Positions 14,509 through 21,542 of a stretch of DNA of 31,658 nucleotides are shown here, piece after piece. Below the pieces are notes generated by a model, which was given only the letters and a program-made list of their open reading frames with translations, had not been told where the DNA came from and made no database searches. This DNA comes from a virus. The stretch covers positions 1 to 31,658 of the IMG/VR virus record IMGVR_UViG_3300050023_000028; one strand, given 5' to 3'. Each line of letters starts with the position of its first letter. The first letter of the stretch is position 1. The translations under genes were made by a program, and so were the position numbers.

Positions 14509-14949
14509 GTGTCTCCGACGTCTTTTCAGGTGATAGAGACGATGGACTTCATCCAAGCGAAGCCCTGCCACGAGAATTTCATTATGAAATCCTTTACAAA
14601 AGGGCTTATTGGTAGTGGTTGGTCTCAAGTCCGCGAGGCAGAAAAGAAGCTTATAAACGCACTGCATGCGAACTTGGGAACTACGATCACAGCAGTCATT
14701 TCAAAAGACCCAGACTTGTTTACTGGATGGGCTCATGCCCAAGATGGCAAGCTTGTGTGGGTATATGTAGTTAAGTCTTTCAGAAAGCTAGGGATTGGTG
14801 CACATCTGATTTCCAAGGTTTTACCTGATGTTGCCCCAGTACCTTGCCTCTTCTGGTCTCATGACGCAGCATGTTTGGCGCGAAACGGTTTTCCACTATT
14901 TTTCAATGCACAGAAGCAACGGAGGAATCAATGGCACAACGAGTCGTAG
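14509..14949 (+). CDS. GNAT-fold protein of the phage type
   Basis: 146 residues from GTG 14509, two bases after the previous stop and with GAGGGGAG in front. ATG 14470 and ATG 14416 in the same frame lack ribosome sites. The N-terminal part (CHENFIMKSF) resembles a motif I recall from phage GNAT-like proteins near terminase genes. Then TAVISKDPDLFTGWAHAQDG and LVWVYVVKSFRKLGIGAHLI contain the acetyl-CoA pyrophosphate loop R-K-L-G-I-G-A. The C-terminal LFWSHDAACLARNGFPLFF completes the fold. It may acetylate a host or phage protein; the substrate is unknown, and some members of this type may have lost catalysis. Confidence 0.65.
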   Translation: MSPTSFQVIETMDFIQAKPCHENFIMKSFTKGLIGSGWSQVREAEKKLINALHANLGTTITAVISKDPDLFTGWAHAQDGKLVWVYVVKSFRKLGIGAHLISKVLPDVAPVPCLFWSHDAACLARNGFPLFFNAQKQRRNQWHNES

Positions 14950-15251
14950 CAGTAGTATTTAGCGGGGCAGAAGGAAAGCCTCGGTACATTCCTGGAATTG
15001 GGTCCAAGGGGAGCGTACACGTGGACCAACGCACTGCATCTGGCGCGTTAGTCTCAAGAATGGAGATGGACCCAACAGGCCAGAGTGTCTTGGTTTGGAT
15101 AGTCGACACAAATGGTCAACCGGTCAAGACGTTCGATAAGACGGCGGACTACTTTATGTTGCATGGTGACTTCCTAGGCATTCCGATTGGGAATGGGACA
15201 GTCATCTACGAGTACGATAAGCAGGCAGTCGAGAAGAAGGACAAGAAGTAA
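14931..15251 (+). CDS. Hypothetical beta-rich protein
   Basis: 106 residues. ATG 14931 follows GGAGGAATCA and overlaps the preceding gene by 19 bases; a TTG 60 bases upstream in the same frame is not preferred. The sequence alternates strands and turns (QRVVAVVFSGAEGKPRYIPG; VLVWIVDTNGQPVKTFDKTA; IGNGTVIYEYDKQAVEKKDK) with a basic end. It looks like a small soluble beta-barrel or sandwich. No family was recognised. It sits in the run of small genes between initiator and terminase, where host-takeover or DNA-associated genes are common. Confidence 0.5.
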   Translation: MAQRVVAVVFSGAEGKPRYIPGIGSKGSVHVDQRTASGALVSRMEMDPTGQSVLVWIVDTNGQPVKTFDKTADYFMLHGDFLGIPIGNGTVIYEYDKQAVEKKDKK

Positions 15252-15262
15252 GAGGAACAGTC

Positions 15263-15664
15263 ATGGAAGTTACAAAGGAATTTTTACTCAACGCAGACAC
15301 ACATGCTCTCCTAGAACTTCTGGACTCTGAGCGTCCGAACTTCGGAGATAGTTTCGGCTGCTTCCGTTGCGTGCTCTGCACGTACTGCAAGGACTGCAAG
15401 GACTGCACGAACTGCACGTACTGCACGTACTGCACGAACTGCACGAACTGCACGAACTGCACGTACTGCACGAACTGCACGTACTGCATGAACTGCAAGG
15501 ACTGCACGAACTGCACGTACGGCACGAACTGCACGAACTGCACGTACTGCACGAACTGCACGTACTGCAGGAACTGCACGGGCCTAACCGACAAAAAATA
15601 CGTCATCAAGAACGTACAACTTTCAGAGGAAGAGTATTTTCGGGTTCTGGCTAAATTTGAGTAG
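15263..15664 (+). CDS. Cys-triplet repeat protein (25 x C-x-x)
   Basis: 133 residues from ATG 15263 (AGAGGAAC upstream). Residues 1-32 form a helical cap (EVTKEFLLNADTHALLELLD). Residues 33-107 are 25 consecutive triplets of the form Cys-x-x, mostly C-T-N and C-T-Y; 24 of the 25 first positions are Cys and one is Gly (TGC to GGC). The last 26 residues (LTDKKYVIKNVQLSEEEYFR and on) form a normal helical end. A cysteine at every third residue would line one face of a solenoid and could form a disulfide ladder or bind many metal ions. Intact, non-repetitive caps on both sides and a good ribosome site argue for a real protein. Function is unknown. Confidence 0.7.
   Translation: MEVTKEFLLNADTHALLELLDSERPNFGDSFGCFRCVLCTYCKDCKDCTNCTYCTYCTNCTNCTNCTYCTNCTYCMNCKDCTNCTYGTNCTNCTYCTNCTYCRNCTGLTDKKYVIKNVQLSEEEYFRVLAKFE
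15359..15583 (+). repeat. 9-bp microsatellite coding for C-T-N / C-T-Y triplets
   Basis: 225 bp made from TGC-ACG-AAC and TGC-ACG-TAC units with a few AAG-GAC units. Codon choice is almost invariant (always TGC; Thr almost always ACG), so the array has expanded recently or is kept uniform by recombination or slippage. Confidence 0.9.
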
Positions 15665-15676
15665 GAGGAACAAATC

Positions 15677-15880
15677 ATGGCGCGAAGTACGTCTATCAAG
15701 TTGGAGATTTCAGGTGACTTCCTATCCCAGCTTTCTCCAAAAGCCCAGGAAGCGTATCTTCGCGCCTTGGTCCAAGGTGATGGAATCGTGAAAGTACAGA
15801 TTCTGAAATTGACTCCCAAAGCACTAAAGGAAGGAAAGAAGGCATGCCACTCGAAAAGTCAGCCAAGAAAGAAGCAGTAG
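15677..15880 (+). CDS. Small basic hypothetical protein
   Basis: 67 residues. ATG 15677 follows AGGAGGAAC by five bases. The sequence has a polar N-terminal strand (SIKLEISGDFLSQLSPKAQE), a helix, then VKVQILKLTPKALKEGKKAC and a very basic end (SKSQPRKKQ). The 3' end overlaps the next gene by 37 bases. The basic tail and size would suit a nucleic-acid-associated protein, but no family was recognised. Confidence 0.55.
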   Translation: MARSTSIKLEISGDFLSQLSPKAQEAYLRALVQGDGIVKVQILKLTPKALKEGKKACHSKSQPRKKQ

Positions 15881-15990
15881 GACGTAACATCGCGCGAGAA
15901 ATGAAGGCTGGGCGTCCAAGAGCGCAGGCAATTGCGATTGCCCTTAGCACACAGCGTGAGGCTAAGAAGAAGCGTGGGCAAAACAAGTAA
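15844..15990 (+). CDS. DUF6496-type small basic protein
   Basis: 48 residues from ATG 15844, with AAGGAAGGAAAG upstream. The product reads MPLEKSAKKEAVGRNIAREM, then KAGRPRAQAIAIALSTQREA and KKKRGQNK. The order (Lys-rich start, N-I-x-x-E-M/L, G-x-P-x-x-Q-A-x-A-I-A-L-S) is the hallmark of a widespread phage family annotated as DUF6496. It is thought to be a small helical, possibly DNA-binding or virion protein; its function is not established. It overlaps both neighbours, as is common in this block of small genes. Confidence 0.7.
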   Translation: MPLEKSAKKEAVGRNIAREMKAGRPRAQAIAIALSTQREAKKKRGQNK

Positions 15991-16258
15991 GCTAACCAAT
16001 ACCTACCGCGAGAGAATAGAGGCGGTTGAAGCTGAGGCCCAAAGGCTAAAGAACTGGATACCCACATGGTCGAATGGAACTCCTCTGACTCCCGAAGAAC
16101 GGGAAAAGGCCATCAGGATAGCTCCAGCCACCAGATTGCGCGATGAGCCAGTCCCGTATTGGTGGGAAAGAATCAGAACTACGATAGAGAGGGGAAAGAA
16201 GAGAGCGCCAGAGGAGTCCATCATCGACCTGAGCCTATTTGAACAGGTGAAGCAATGA
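15974..16258 (+). CDS. Small helical hypothetical protein
   Basis: 94 residues from GTG 15974 (AAGAAG upstream); the frame is open back to 15932 but those residues look like the antisense of the neighbour's coding. It overlaps the preceding gene by 17 bases and the next by four (ATGA). The sequence (TYRERIEAVEAEAQRLKNWI, EEREKAIRIAPATRLRDEP, YWWERIRTTIERGKKRAPEE) is helical and charged with a Trp-rich patch. No family was recognised. Confidence 0.5.
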   Translation: MGKTSKLTNTYRERIEAVEAEAQRLKNWIPTWSNGTPLTPEEREKAIRIAPATRLRDEPVPYWWERIRTTIERGKKRAPEESIIDLSLFEQVKQ

Positions 16259-16584
16259 CGCGCGAAGAGCGAATAGACAGAGTGGTCCTTGCCATCTGCA
16301 GCGCTGAGATTCCTACGCATGGCTCGCATTTGATGGCTTGTAGTGCTGACCTCAAAGCCGTGAGGAAGTGGGCGGAAGCGGCTTTGGATTCTGCCGATGA
16401 CAGCAGAGATAAGGAGTACGTCCGCGCGGACGTACCTAACGCTCCAGATGGACGAAGGCCTTGTACACACGGGCGTTTAAGTTGCGACTTATGTAGGTGG
16501 TCGAACGGTCGCGCGGTAGAGTACTGGGAAGGCCAGCGAAGAAGGCCAGTGAAAATGTTCCACGTGAAACATCGTGAGCCCTGA
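16255..16584 (+). CDS. Small protein carrying a palindrome and a parS site in its coding region
   Basis: 109 residues from ATG 16255, coupled by ATGA to the previous gene. Residues 1-48 are helical and resemble small phage helper proteins (TREERIDRVVLAICSAEIPT; LKAVRKWAEAALDSADDS). Residues about 53-60 (KEYVRADV) are encoded by the 20-bp palindrome, and CTHGRLSCDLC (residues 69-79) holds a possible zinc site. The C-terminal MFHVKH is encoded by the parS-like site. The stop overlaps terL as TGATG. No enzymatic function is visible. The C-terminus may be shaped by the DNA sites rather than by protein needs. Confidence 0.55.
   Translation: MTREERIDRVVLAICSAEIPTHGSHLMACSADLKAVRKWAEAALDSADDSRDKEYVRADVPNAPDGRRPCTHGRLSCDLCRWSNGRAVEYWEGQRRRPVKMFHVKHREP
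16416..16435. repeat. GC-rich palindrome, copy 3 (20-bp perfect)
   Basis: GTACGTCCGCGCGGACGTAC is its own reverse complement over 20 bp, the longest of the five copies. It lies 120 bp before the parS-like site and 148 bp before terL. It is read C-GTC-CGC-GCG-GAC-G, a different frame from copy 2. Confidence 0.9.
16556..16571 (+). promoter_or_regulatory. parS-like site (ParB-binding consensus)
   Basis: TGTTCCACGTGAAACA fits the chromosomal parS consensus TGTTNCACGTGAAACA at every defined position. It is the only such site found in the window; other CACGTG cores (2974, 15019, 24738, 30175) do not match. It ends 12 bases before the terL start codon and encodes FHVKH in the gene at 16255. No ParA or ParB gene is visible here, so a host protein would have to bind it. 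Confidence 0.65.
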
Positions 16585-17993
16585 TGTACGGTAGTTTCCT
16601 AGCCAAAGCCCAGCGTTCTCGCGTCCTTCATCACGCGAAGGAGATAACTCTAGCCGACAGTTTCCCCAAGCAATGGTCCTTCGTAATTGACGAATCTCGC
16701 GCCATTGCTCTGATGTGTTCTAGAAGGGCAGGGAAGACCGACGGACTCAAAATACGCACTGCATTTCGCGCGATAGCCAATTCTAGTCATAGGACCTTGT
16801 ACATCCACCACACCAGGATGTTGGGGAAGCAGCAGTTCTTCGAGCCCTACAGGGAGTTCTTGAAGTCCAAGGGTATTGAAGAGGAGAGTCACGACAAGAC
16901 AGAACTCTGGGTGAAGCTGAAGAATGGCTCTCTGACGCAGGTAGTTGGGTGCGATGACATAAAAGACGTAGGTAGGAAGTTGGGGTATCGGTGGGATGAC
17001 ATCATCATAGATGAGTGCCAGGAGTTCTCGAACGAGATTCTGACTTCCTTGGTGGACAAGACCATTCTGCCCACTCTGATTGACCGGGCGGGTTCGATAA
17101 CGCTATCTGGTACTCCTCCTCACCAAGAGGCTGGTCTTTGGTGGGACACAGTGACGAAGGAGTCAGAGAATCCCTTCAAGCCGATACGATGGACGCTCTT
17201 AGACAACCCGTTCATCGAAAGGCAGAAGATAATTGACACGATGAAGCTAAGAGGCTTCACCATTGACTTCGAGAACCCGACGAACAACGCGGTTCTGATT
17301 CAGCGCGAAATCTTTGGGCTGGCTATAGTCGACCCTCAGACGATGATGTACTGCTACAGGGCGGGGGAGAACAACTGGCCTGTCCAGGGTCCGCCGCTCA
17401 TAGATTCCCCGCAATGGCGCTACGCGATGGGGGTAGATATTGGTGGGGCCAGGGTAGGGAACGACAAAGACGCTCTAGTGGTTCTTGGGTGGATGATAGA
17501 CGACCCATTGCATCAGTTGTGGGAGAGGGAGTCTTGGGAAGCGCGGCAGGACTCGGAGGCATTTTGCGCGAGGGTACTTGATTCATTCAATAGATGGCGT
17601 CCGATGTCTTCCATTTGTGCTGACACAGGTGGAGCTGGCGCGAACAAGATGTTGGAGCATTTGAAGCCGAGGCTTGGGGGGTTAGAGTTCACTTTGAAGC
17701 CGACGAGTGTGGAGACATCGACGAGGCTTTTGAATGACGAGTTCAGGTCAGGGAGGTTGAAGATCAATCCTATCGGCCTAATCGCGCGAGATGCCAAGAT
17801 TTGCACGAATCCTGAAAGCTACCATAGCGACATCATGGCTGCTTTGCGTTACGCCCATCATGGCGCGTACAACTTCTTGAGCAAAGCCCCATTAAGTCTA
17901 GTTGAGACAGACGACCAACGGAGAAAACGACAATGGATACAAAAACAGGCGAAAAGAGCGAACCCTTGGAAGAGCGTAGGGTGGAGGTTGTGA
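16584..17993 (+). CDS. terL: Terminase large subunit
   Basis: 469 residues from ATG 16584 (TGATG overlap). This motor protein drives DNA into the prohead with ATP and cuts the concatemer. Walker A is CSRRAGKT (residues 45-52), Walker B is DIIIDE (139-144), and the coupling motif is SGTPP (about 175-180). The C-terminal RNase H-like nuclease has MGVDIGGARVGNDKDA with the first Asp, ICADTGGAG with the second, and YHSDIMAALRYAHH with the last, all in the expected order. Length is typical. It is followed by a Cys4 protein overlapping by 61 bases and then the portal gene. The ribosome site is poor, so translation may depend on coupling; the parS-like site is just upstream. Confidence 0.95.
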   Translation: MYGSFLAKAQRSRVLHHAKEITLADSFPKQWSFVIDESRAIALMCSRRAGKTDGLKIRTAFRAIANSSHRTLYIHHTRMLGKQQFFEPYREFLKSKGIEEESHDKTELWVKLKNGSLTQVVGCDDIKDVGRKLGYRWDDIIIDECQEFSNEILTSLVDKTILPTLIDRAGSITLSGTPPHQEAGLWWDTVTKESENPFKPIRWTLLDNPFIERQKIIDTMKLRGFTIDFENPTNNAVLIQREIFGLAIVDPQTMMYCYRAGENNWPVQGPPLIDSPQWRYAMGVDIGGARVGNDKDALVVLGWMIDDPLHQLWERESWEARQDSEAFCARVLDSFNRWRPMSSICADTGGAGANKMLEHLKPRLGGLEFTLKPTSVETSTRLLNDEFRSGRLKINPIGLIARDAKICTNPESYHSDIMAALRYAHHGAYNFLSKAPLSLVETDDQRRKRQWIQKQAKRANPWKSVGWRL

Positions 17994-18442
17994 AAGGCAC
18001 ATTCGCACTCCCTCCTTGTAGGTCATGTATGTCTACAGAGTACAAGTGGGTAATGGGCATCAATTGTAGCAATTGCTACGCAGACCAGGGACGCGCAGTT
18101 CCGCAGTCTGATATTAGAAGTAAGGAAGACGCGGAGATTGATGCGAAACTGAAAGAAGTCGAGCGTTCTGTTGCCGCTGAACAGGAGGCTCTTGAACAGG
18201 CCGTAACTCAAAGAACCAGAAGGATAGGAGGCCTCGGAAGCGTTTTGCGTGAGGCCGCTGAAGACGAGCCGCTGCCAGCAGACCTAAGTGCAATTAAGTC
18301 AGTTCCTGGCGCGATGCCTTTGACTGACTTGCAAATTCGCCTTAGACTTCTTAGAGATGCAGGTGCCAAGTACTACAAGGACGGAGTGATTGAGATTCAT
18401 CTCGAAGGCCGTCCTCAGAGACACACACCGGGAACGTTTTGA
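17933..18442 (+). CDS. Cys4 zinc-finger protein between terminase and portal
   Basis: 169 residues from ATG 17933, inside the end of terL (61-base overlap). Two Cys pairs, CRSC (29-32) and CSNC (45-48), should bind one zinc. A helical, acidic middle (DAEIDAKLKEVERSVAAEQE) and a more compact end (LTDLQIRLRLLRDAGAKYYK) follow. Such proteins between terL and portal in other phages are mostly uncharacterised; a DNA-end or packaging helper is possible. The start is supported by CGGAGA at suitable spacing. Confidence 0.65.
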   Translation: MDTKTGEKSEPLEERRVEVVKGTFALPPCRSCMSTEYKWVMGINCSNCYADQGRAVPQSDIRSKEDAEIDAKLKEVERSVAAEQEALEQAVTQRTRRIGGLGSVLREAAEDEPLPADLSAIKSVPGAMPLTDLQIRLRLLRDAGAKYYKDGVIEIHLEGRPQRHTPGTF

Positions 18443-18456
18443 TTTAGGAGTCTACA

Positions 18457-20292
18457 ATGCCCGATTTCACAAAGAGTGCTGCCGAGAGTTGGACCAAGAT
18501 TCCTGAGAATCTAGACAGAACTGTTCGAACTCTAGAGATTCAGCACGCGACAAGAATGGTCTTTACGCGATGCCTATTGCGCCAGTACTGGAATCGGCCA
18601 ATTGTCCTTAGGACGTATGGAGACTCAGACAACATCGAGTCTGAACGTATGGCTTCTGCGATTGAAGAAGTCATGTCTCAGATGGGGTGGAACGTAACGC
18701 GACAGATTGTAGATTCAGCAGCTGCTCGCATCTGTCGCCCTCTTGCCTGCAAAGTTGTGACTGTCGGAGGAGATTCGAAGCTTCAACAGCAATCTCTGAA
18801 GTTAACGCGTCTTATAGACGGCTTGAATGACGACATGGATACTCTAGGCCTTGCTCAGAGGGTATTCATTGACGCATGTACCTGTGAAGTTGGCGCGATT
18901 CTTCCATACTGGGATGATGGCGCCAAAGAGATACGCCAGAGACGAATCGACCCGATGGGGATTTTCTGGCACTACGAGGAAGGGGGGAACCCTTCCCATC
19001 TCTACACAGTAGAGGCAGTTTCGCGCGAACAGATGTGTGACTTGTATCGAAGTCAAGCAGACAAAATCATGAACGCGCCGAACTGGCATCGTCCCATTAT
19101 CCTGGGAGTAGAGGCTTCATCGGCTCAGACCACTTTGGATACTGTCAAGGTAACTTGTGGATGGAAGAGGGCTCAAGGCTCATCCAAGGGCAAGTATGTG
19201 ATGTGTGTGGGAAACATACCTCTGGAGTCTGAAGTCTACGACCATCCATATCATCAACTCGTACTATACCGATGGGCGCCAGACTTCCGAGGTGCTGGTG
19301 GTGTGGCTCTTGCTCGGGTTCTTTCACCGTATCATCGCTGGCAGAATCAGCTGGTCCAGATGTGCTACGCGTCACTTCGAGGGGCAGTTCCTCATGTGAT
19401 GCGCCATGAGAGCACCATGATTACGAACCTCTCGAACATGCCCTACCAAGATTTAACTTGGTCTGGTACTCAGGAACCGAAGATTGAAACTCCGAATCCT
19501 GTGAGCGAGCAGGTACTGCAGCAGATGCAAATTATTCCTAATCAGGCTGGTGTTGAGTCTGGGGTGAATGCGGCAGTAGGGGCGGGGCAGAAGCCAGTAG
19601 GAATCAATGGTGAAGGGGCTTTGCGCGAATACATCGACTTTGCTGACTCGCGTCTGGCTCTTCCTTTTGATGCTTGGAAGAAAGTATGGTCGGACCTGGC
19701 GAAGGTTTACATCGGACTTTGCGCGGAGAACTACAAGAACGAGTCGATTGTAGTGAAGGCTCCTGGTTCGGAGTTCCTTGAGGAAATCAAATGGAAAGAT
19801 GTGGATATGGAGAAGAACAAATACCGCATCCGCTTCCAAGTAACTTCGGGGCTCTCGAACACTGTATCTGGGAAGATGCAGCAAATGGACGACTTGAAGA
19901 GCCTAGGTCTTGGTGACGCAATAGATTATGCGCGAGTTCTGAAAGAGGACTTGCCTGACATCGCGGCATTTGCTGACCGTGTGACTGCGCCAAGAGACTT
20001 GGCCATTAGACTAGTAGAGAAGGCCTTGGATGGTGAATATTCACCACCAAGCCCTTTGATGGGTCCTGATGGGTTGAACGCCATCATGCTTGTTGGCACA
20101 CAGCAGTATTCCAAGGCGCTACTGGATGGTAACAGGTCACCTGAGCAAATGGAGTGCTTGAGAAAGCTGATTCGCGCGGCTCAGAGAAAGACCGCTCAGC
20201 CTGTTCCAACACCGCAACCTGTTGCGCCTCTCCCACCACTTCCCAATGCTAACGCAATTCAACAAGTAGGTACTGTCGTACCGCAAGGATAA
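18457..20292 (+). CDS. Portal protein
   Basis: 611 residues from ATG 18457 (AGGAG upstream). The position after terL, the length, and the sequence type support a dodecameric portal. An N-terminal helical region (VFTRCLLRQYWNRPIVLRTY) leads into VTRQIVDSAAARICRPLAC, a wing-like part with VFIDACTCEVGAILPYWD, and a stem-like helical part (VLSPYHRWQNQLVQMCYASL). The C-terminus is Pro/Gln-rich (TAQPVPTPQPVAPLPPLP), probably flexible inside the head. The portal forms the DNA gate at one capsid vertex and docks the terminase and later the connectors. The assignment rests on synteny and general sequence character; no single diagnostic motif exists. Confidence 0.8.
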   Translation: MPDFTKSAAESWTKIPENLDRTVRTLEIQHATRMVFTRCLLRQYWNRPIVLRTYGDSDNIESERMASAIEEVMSQMGWNVTRQIVDSAAARICRPLACKVVTVGGDSKLQQQSLKLTRLIDGLNDDMDTLGLAQRVFIDACTCEVGAILPYWDDGAKEIRQRRIDPMGIFWHYEEGGNPSHLYTVEAVSREQMCDLYRSQADKIMNAPNWHRPIILGVEASSAQTTLDTVKVTCGWKRAQGSSKGKYVMCVGNIPLESEVYDHPYHQLVLYRWAPDFRGAGGVALARVLSPYHRWQNQLVQMCYASLRGAVPHVMRHESTMITNLSNMPYQDLTWSGTQEPKIETPNPVSEQVLQQMQIIPNQAGVESGVNAAVGAGQKPVGINGEGALREYIDFADSRLALPFDAWKKVWSDLAKVYIGLCAENYKNESIVVKAPGSEFLEEIKWKDVDMEKNKYRIRFQVTSGLSNTVSGKMQQMDDLKSLGLGDAIDYARVLKEDLPDIAAFADRVTAPRDLAIRLVEKALDGEYSPPSPLMGPDGLNAIMLVGTQQYSKALLDGNRSPEQMECLRKLIRAAQRKTAQPVPTPQPVAPLPPLPNANAIQQVGTVVPQG

Positions 20293-20308
20293 TTGGAGGA
20301 ACCGAAAA

Positions 20309-21385
20309 ATGGCTACCGAAACCGAAACCACGACTACGACTACTGCACCTGTAACTGATACGACTGCCGCAACTACTGAAGCTGCTGTTGCGGCTACCGA
20401 AGAGGATAGTCCGAAAGGACTTGCTGCGAGGTGGGCTCCTGATTGGAAGGAGAAGCTTGCTGCAAAGACCAAAATCCCCATCAAGACTGAAGTCGGAAAA
20501 GCAGATGCCGATGTAGGTTCAGGTGCAGGTACAGGGGAAGCAGTAGCTACTACAACTACCGAGGCAAAGCCAGAGGATGAACTATCTGCAAGGCTGGCAG
20601 AGATTGCGCGAAAGAATAGAGTTGTCGCAAAGCGTGAAGCAGCGTTGAAAGACAAAGAAGCGCAACTTCTCCAGAGCACGAAGGCAGACACCGAACTGGC
20701 TTCCAGACTTCGCGCGGCAACATCTAGCGGAAAGCGAGTAGAGATTCTCAAGGCTGCGGGTATTACCGAGGAGGAGCTTCTTAGAGGAACTTGGGTTATT
20801 GACCTTCTAGAAGAACTTCAGCAAGCTGACGAAGGTGGACCTCCTGTTTCTGAAGCAAGGGCGCGTCAACTGATGGAGCAGAGGGCGCAGAACGAAGAGA
20901 AAATCAGGCGCGAGCAACTTCAAGCTCAAGAGGCCAAGCGAAACCAGGAACTTCTCAAGGGAGAAGAAGCTGCTCAGGCTACATACTTCCAAGGTGTAGG
21001 TAAGCTTGTAAAGGCCGGAAACTTTCCTTTGGTCAGTGCAGTTCGTCCGACCTATGGGGACTTGGACGCAGAGTACCGAAAGGAACTTGTAAAAACTGGA
21101 GTTCGCCTGAAGCCAGAGGAACTTCTCGCGCGATTCGAAGAAAGGTACAAGAAGGCTGGTATAGCTGTAGCGCAGCAACAGAGTACGTCCGCACGGACGG
21201 CTTCTTCAGTTAGTAGGTCTCCTCGAACGGTCACGAGTGAGATGGTCAACGATGCAGGAGGAAGGTCAGTACTTTTGTCAGAAGAGAAGAAGAAGAGCTA
21301 CTACGAGTTGACTCAAGACGCTAAAGCTGCAGTAAAGCGCAGGTATGGAAATACTTGGAACACTAGAGGGGTGAGGACTCCGTAG
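20309..21385 (+). CDS. Probable scaffolding protein
   Basis: 358 residues from ATG 20309 with GGAGGAAC upstream. It begins with a Thr/Ala/Glu-rich disordered tract (TETETTTTTTAPVTDTT), followed by long charged helices (LSARLAEIARKNRVVAKREA; QLMEQRAQNEEKIRREQLQA) likely to form a coiled coil, and a basic end (YYELTQDAKAAVKRRYGN). Position between portal and capsid genes, high helix content and low hydrophobicity are those of phage scaffolds, which line the prohead and leave before DNA entry. Copy 4 of the palindrome lies within it (STSARTAS). No protease motif was seen. Confidence 0.75.
   Translation: MATETETTTTTTAPVTDTTAATTEAAVAATEEDSPKGLAARWAPDWKEKLAAKTKIPIKTEVGKADADVGSGAGTGEAVATTTTEAKPEDELSARLAEIARKNRVVAKREAALKDKEAQLLQSTKADTELASRLRAATSSGKRVEILKAAGITEEELLRGTWVIDLLEELQQADEGGPPVSEARARQLMEQRAQNEEKIRREQLQAQEAKRNQELLKGEEAAQATYFQGVGKLVKAGNFPLVSAVRPTYGDLDAEYRKELVKTGVRLKPEELLARFEERYKKAGIAVAQQQSTSARTASSVSRSPRTVTSEMVNDAGGRSVLLSEEKKKSYYELTQDAKAAVKRRYGNTWNTRGVRTP
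21186..21199. repeat. GC-rich palindrome, copy 4
   Basis: CGTCCGCACGGACG, 6-bp arms with a CA centre, inside the scaffold gene. It is read A-CG|T-CC|G-CA|C-GG|A-CG, the third reading frame compared with copies 2 and 3. Confidence 0.75.
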
Positions 21386-21393
21386 AAATAGAG

Positions 21394-21421
21394 TTGACAC
21401 ACCAAACTACACTGGTAGACT
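21394..21421 (+). promoter_or_regulatory. Promoter for the capsid gene
   Basis: TTGACA (21394-21399), a 16-bp spacer, and TGG-TAGACT with the -10 at 21416-21421. It shares TTGACACAC and the TGG extended -10 with the promoter at 11141. It lies eight bases after the scaffold stop and should give extra transcription of the capsid gene. Confidence 0.7.
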
Positions 21422-21542
21422 TTCTTTATCGGCCCAAGCAGGGCAAAGCCACTGGACGCTAGCGAAGTCGCGTCACCTGAATAACTCCTTGGTTGTACAC
21501 GAGTGTTGTACGGCTGAATTCAACTGAAAAACAGGTGACAAG
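21422..21542 (+). other. Long structured leader before the capsid gene
   Basis: About 120 bases without a gene. Contains short inverted repeats, GACGC/GCGTC (21455-21459, 21470-21474) and GTACA/TGTAC (at about 21495-21511), then AAACAGGTGACAAG before ATG 21543. This contrasts with the about 14-base leaders predicted for the other three promoters. A stability or translation-control role for the abundant capsid mRNA is likely. Confidence 0.5.

Noticed and set aside
15359-15583. CRISPR array
   Set aside because: Units are 9 bp without spacers and are in frame within a gene; the 36-bp repeats at 12391 are too degenerate and too few.
15367-15654. Plus-strand frame with LHELHVL repeats
   Set aside because: Alternate-frame reading of the same 9-bp repeat.
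15202-15819. 205-codon minus-strand frame with FVQYVQ repeats
   Set aside because: Shadow of the Cys-triplet microsatellite; the + strand frame has the caps and a ribosome site.
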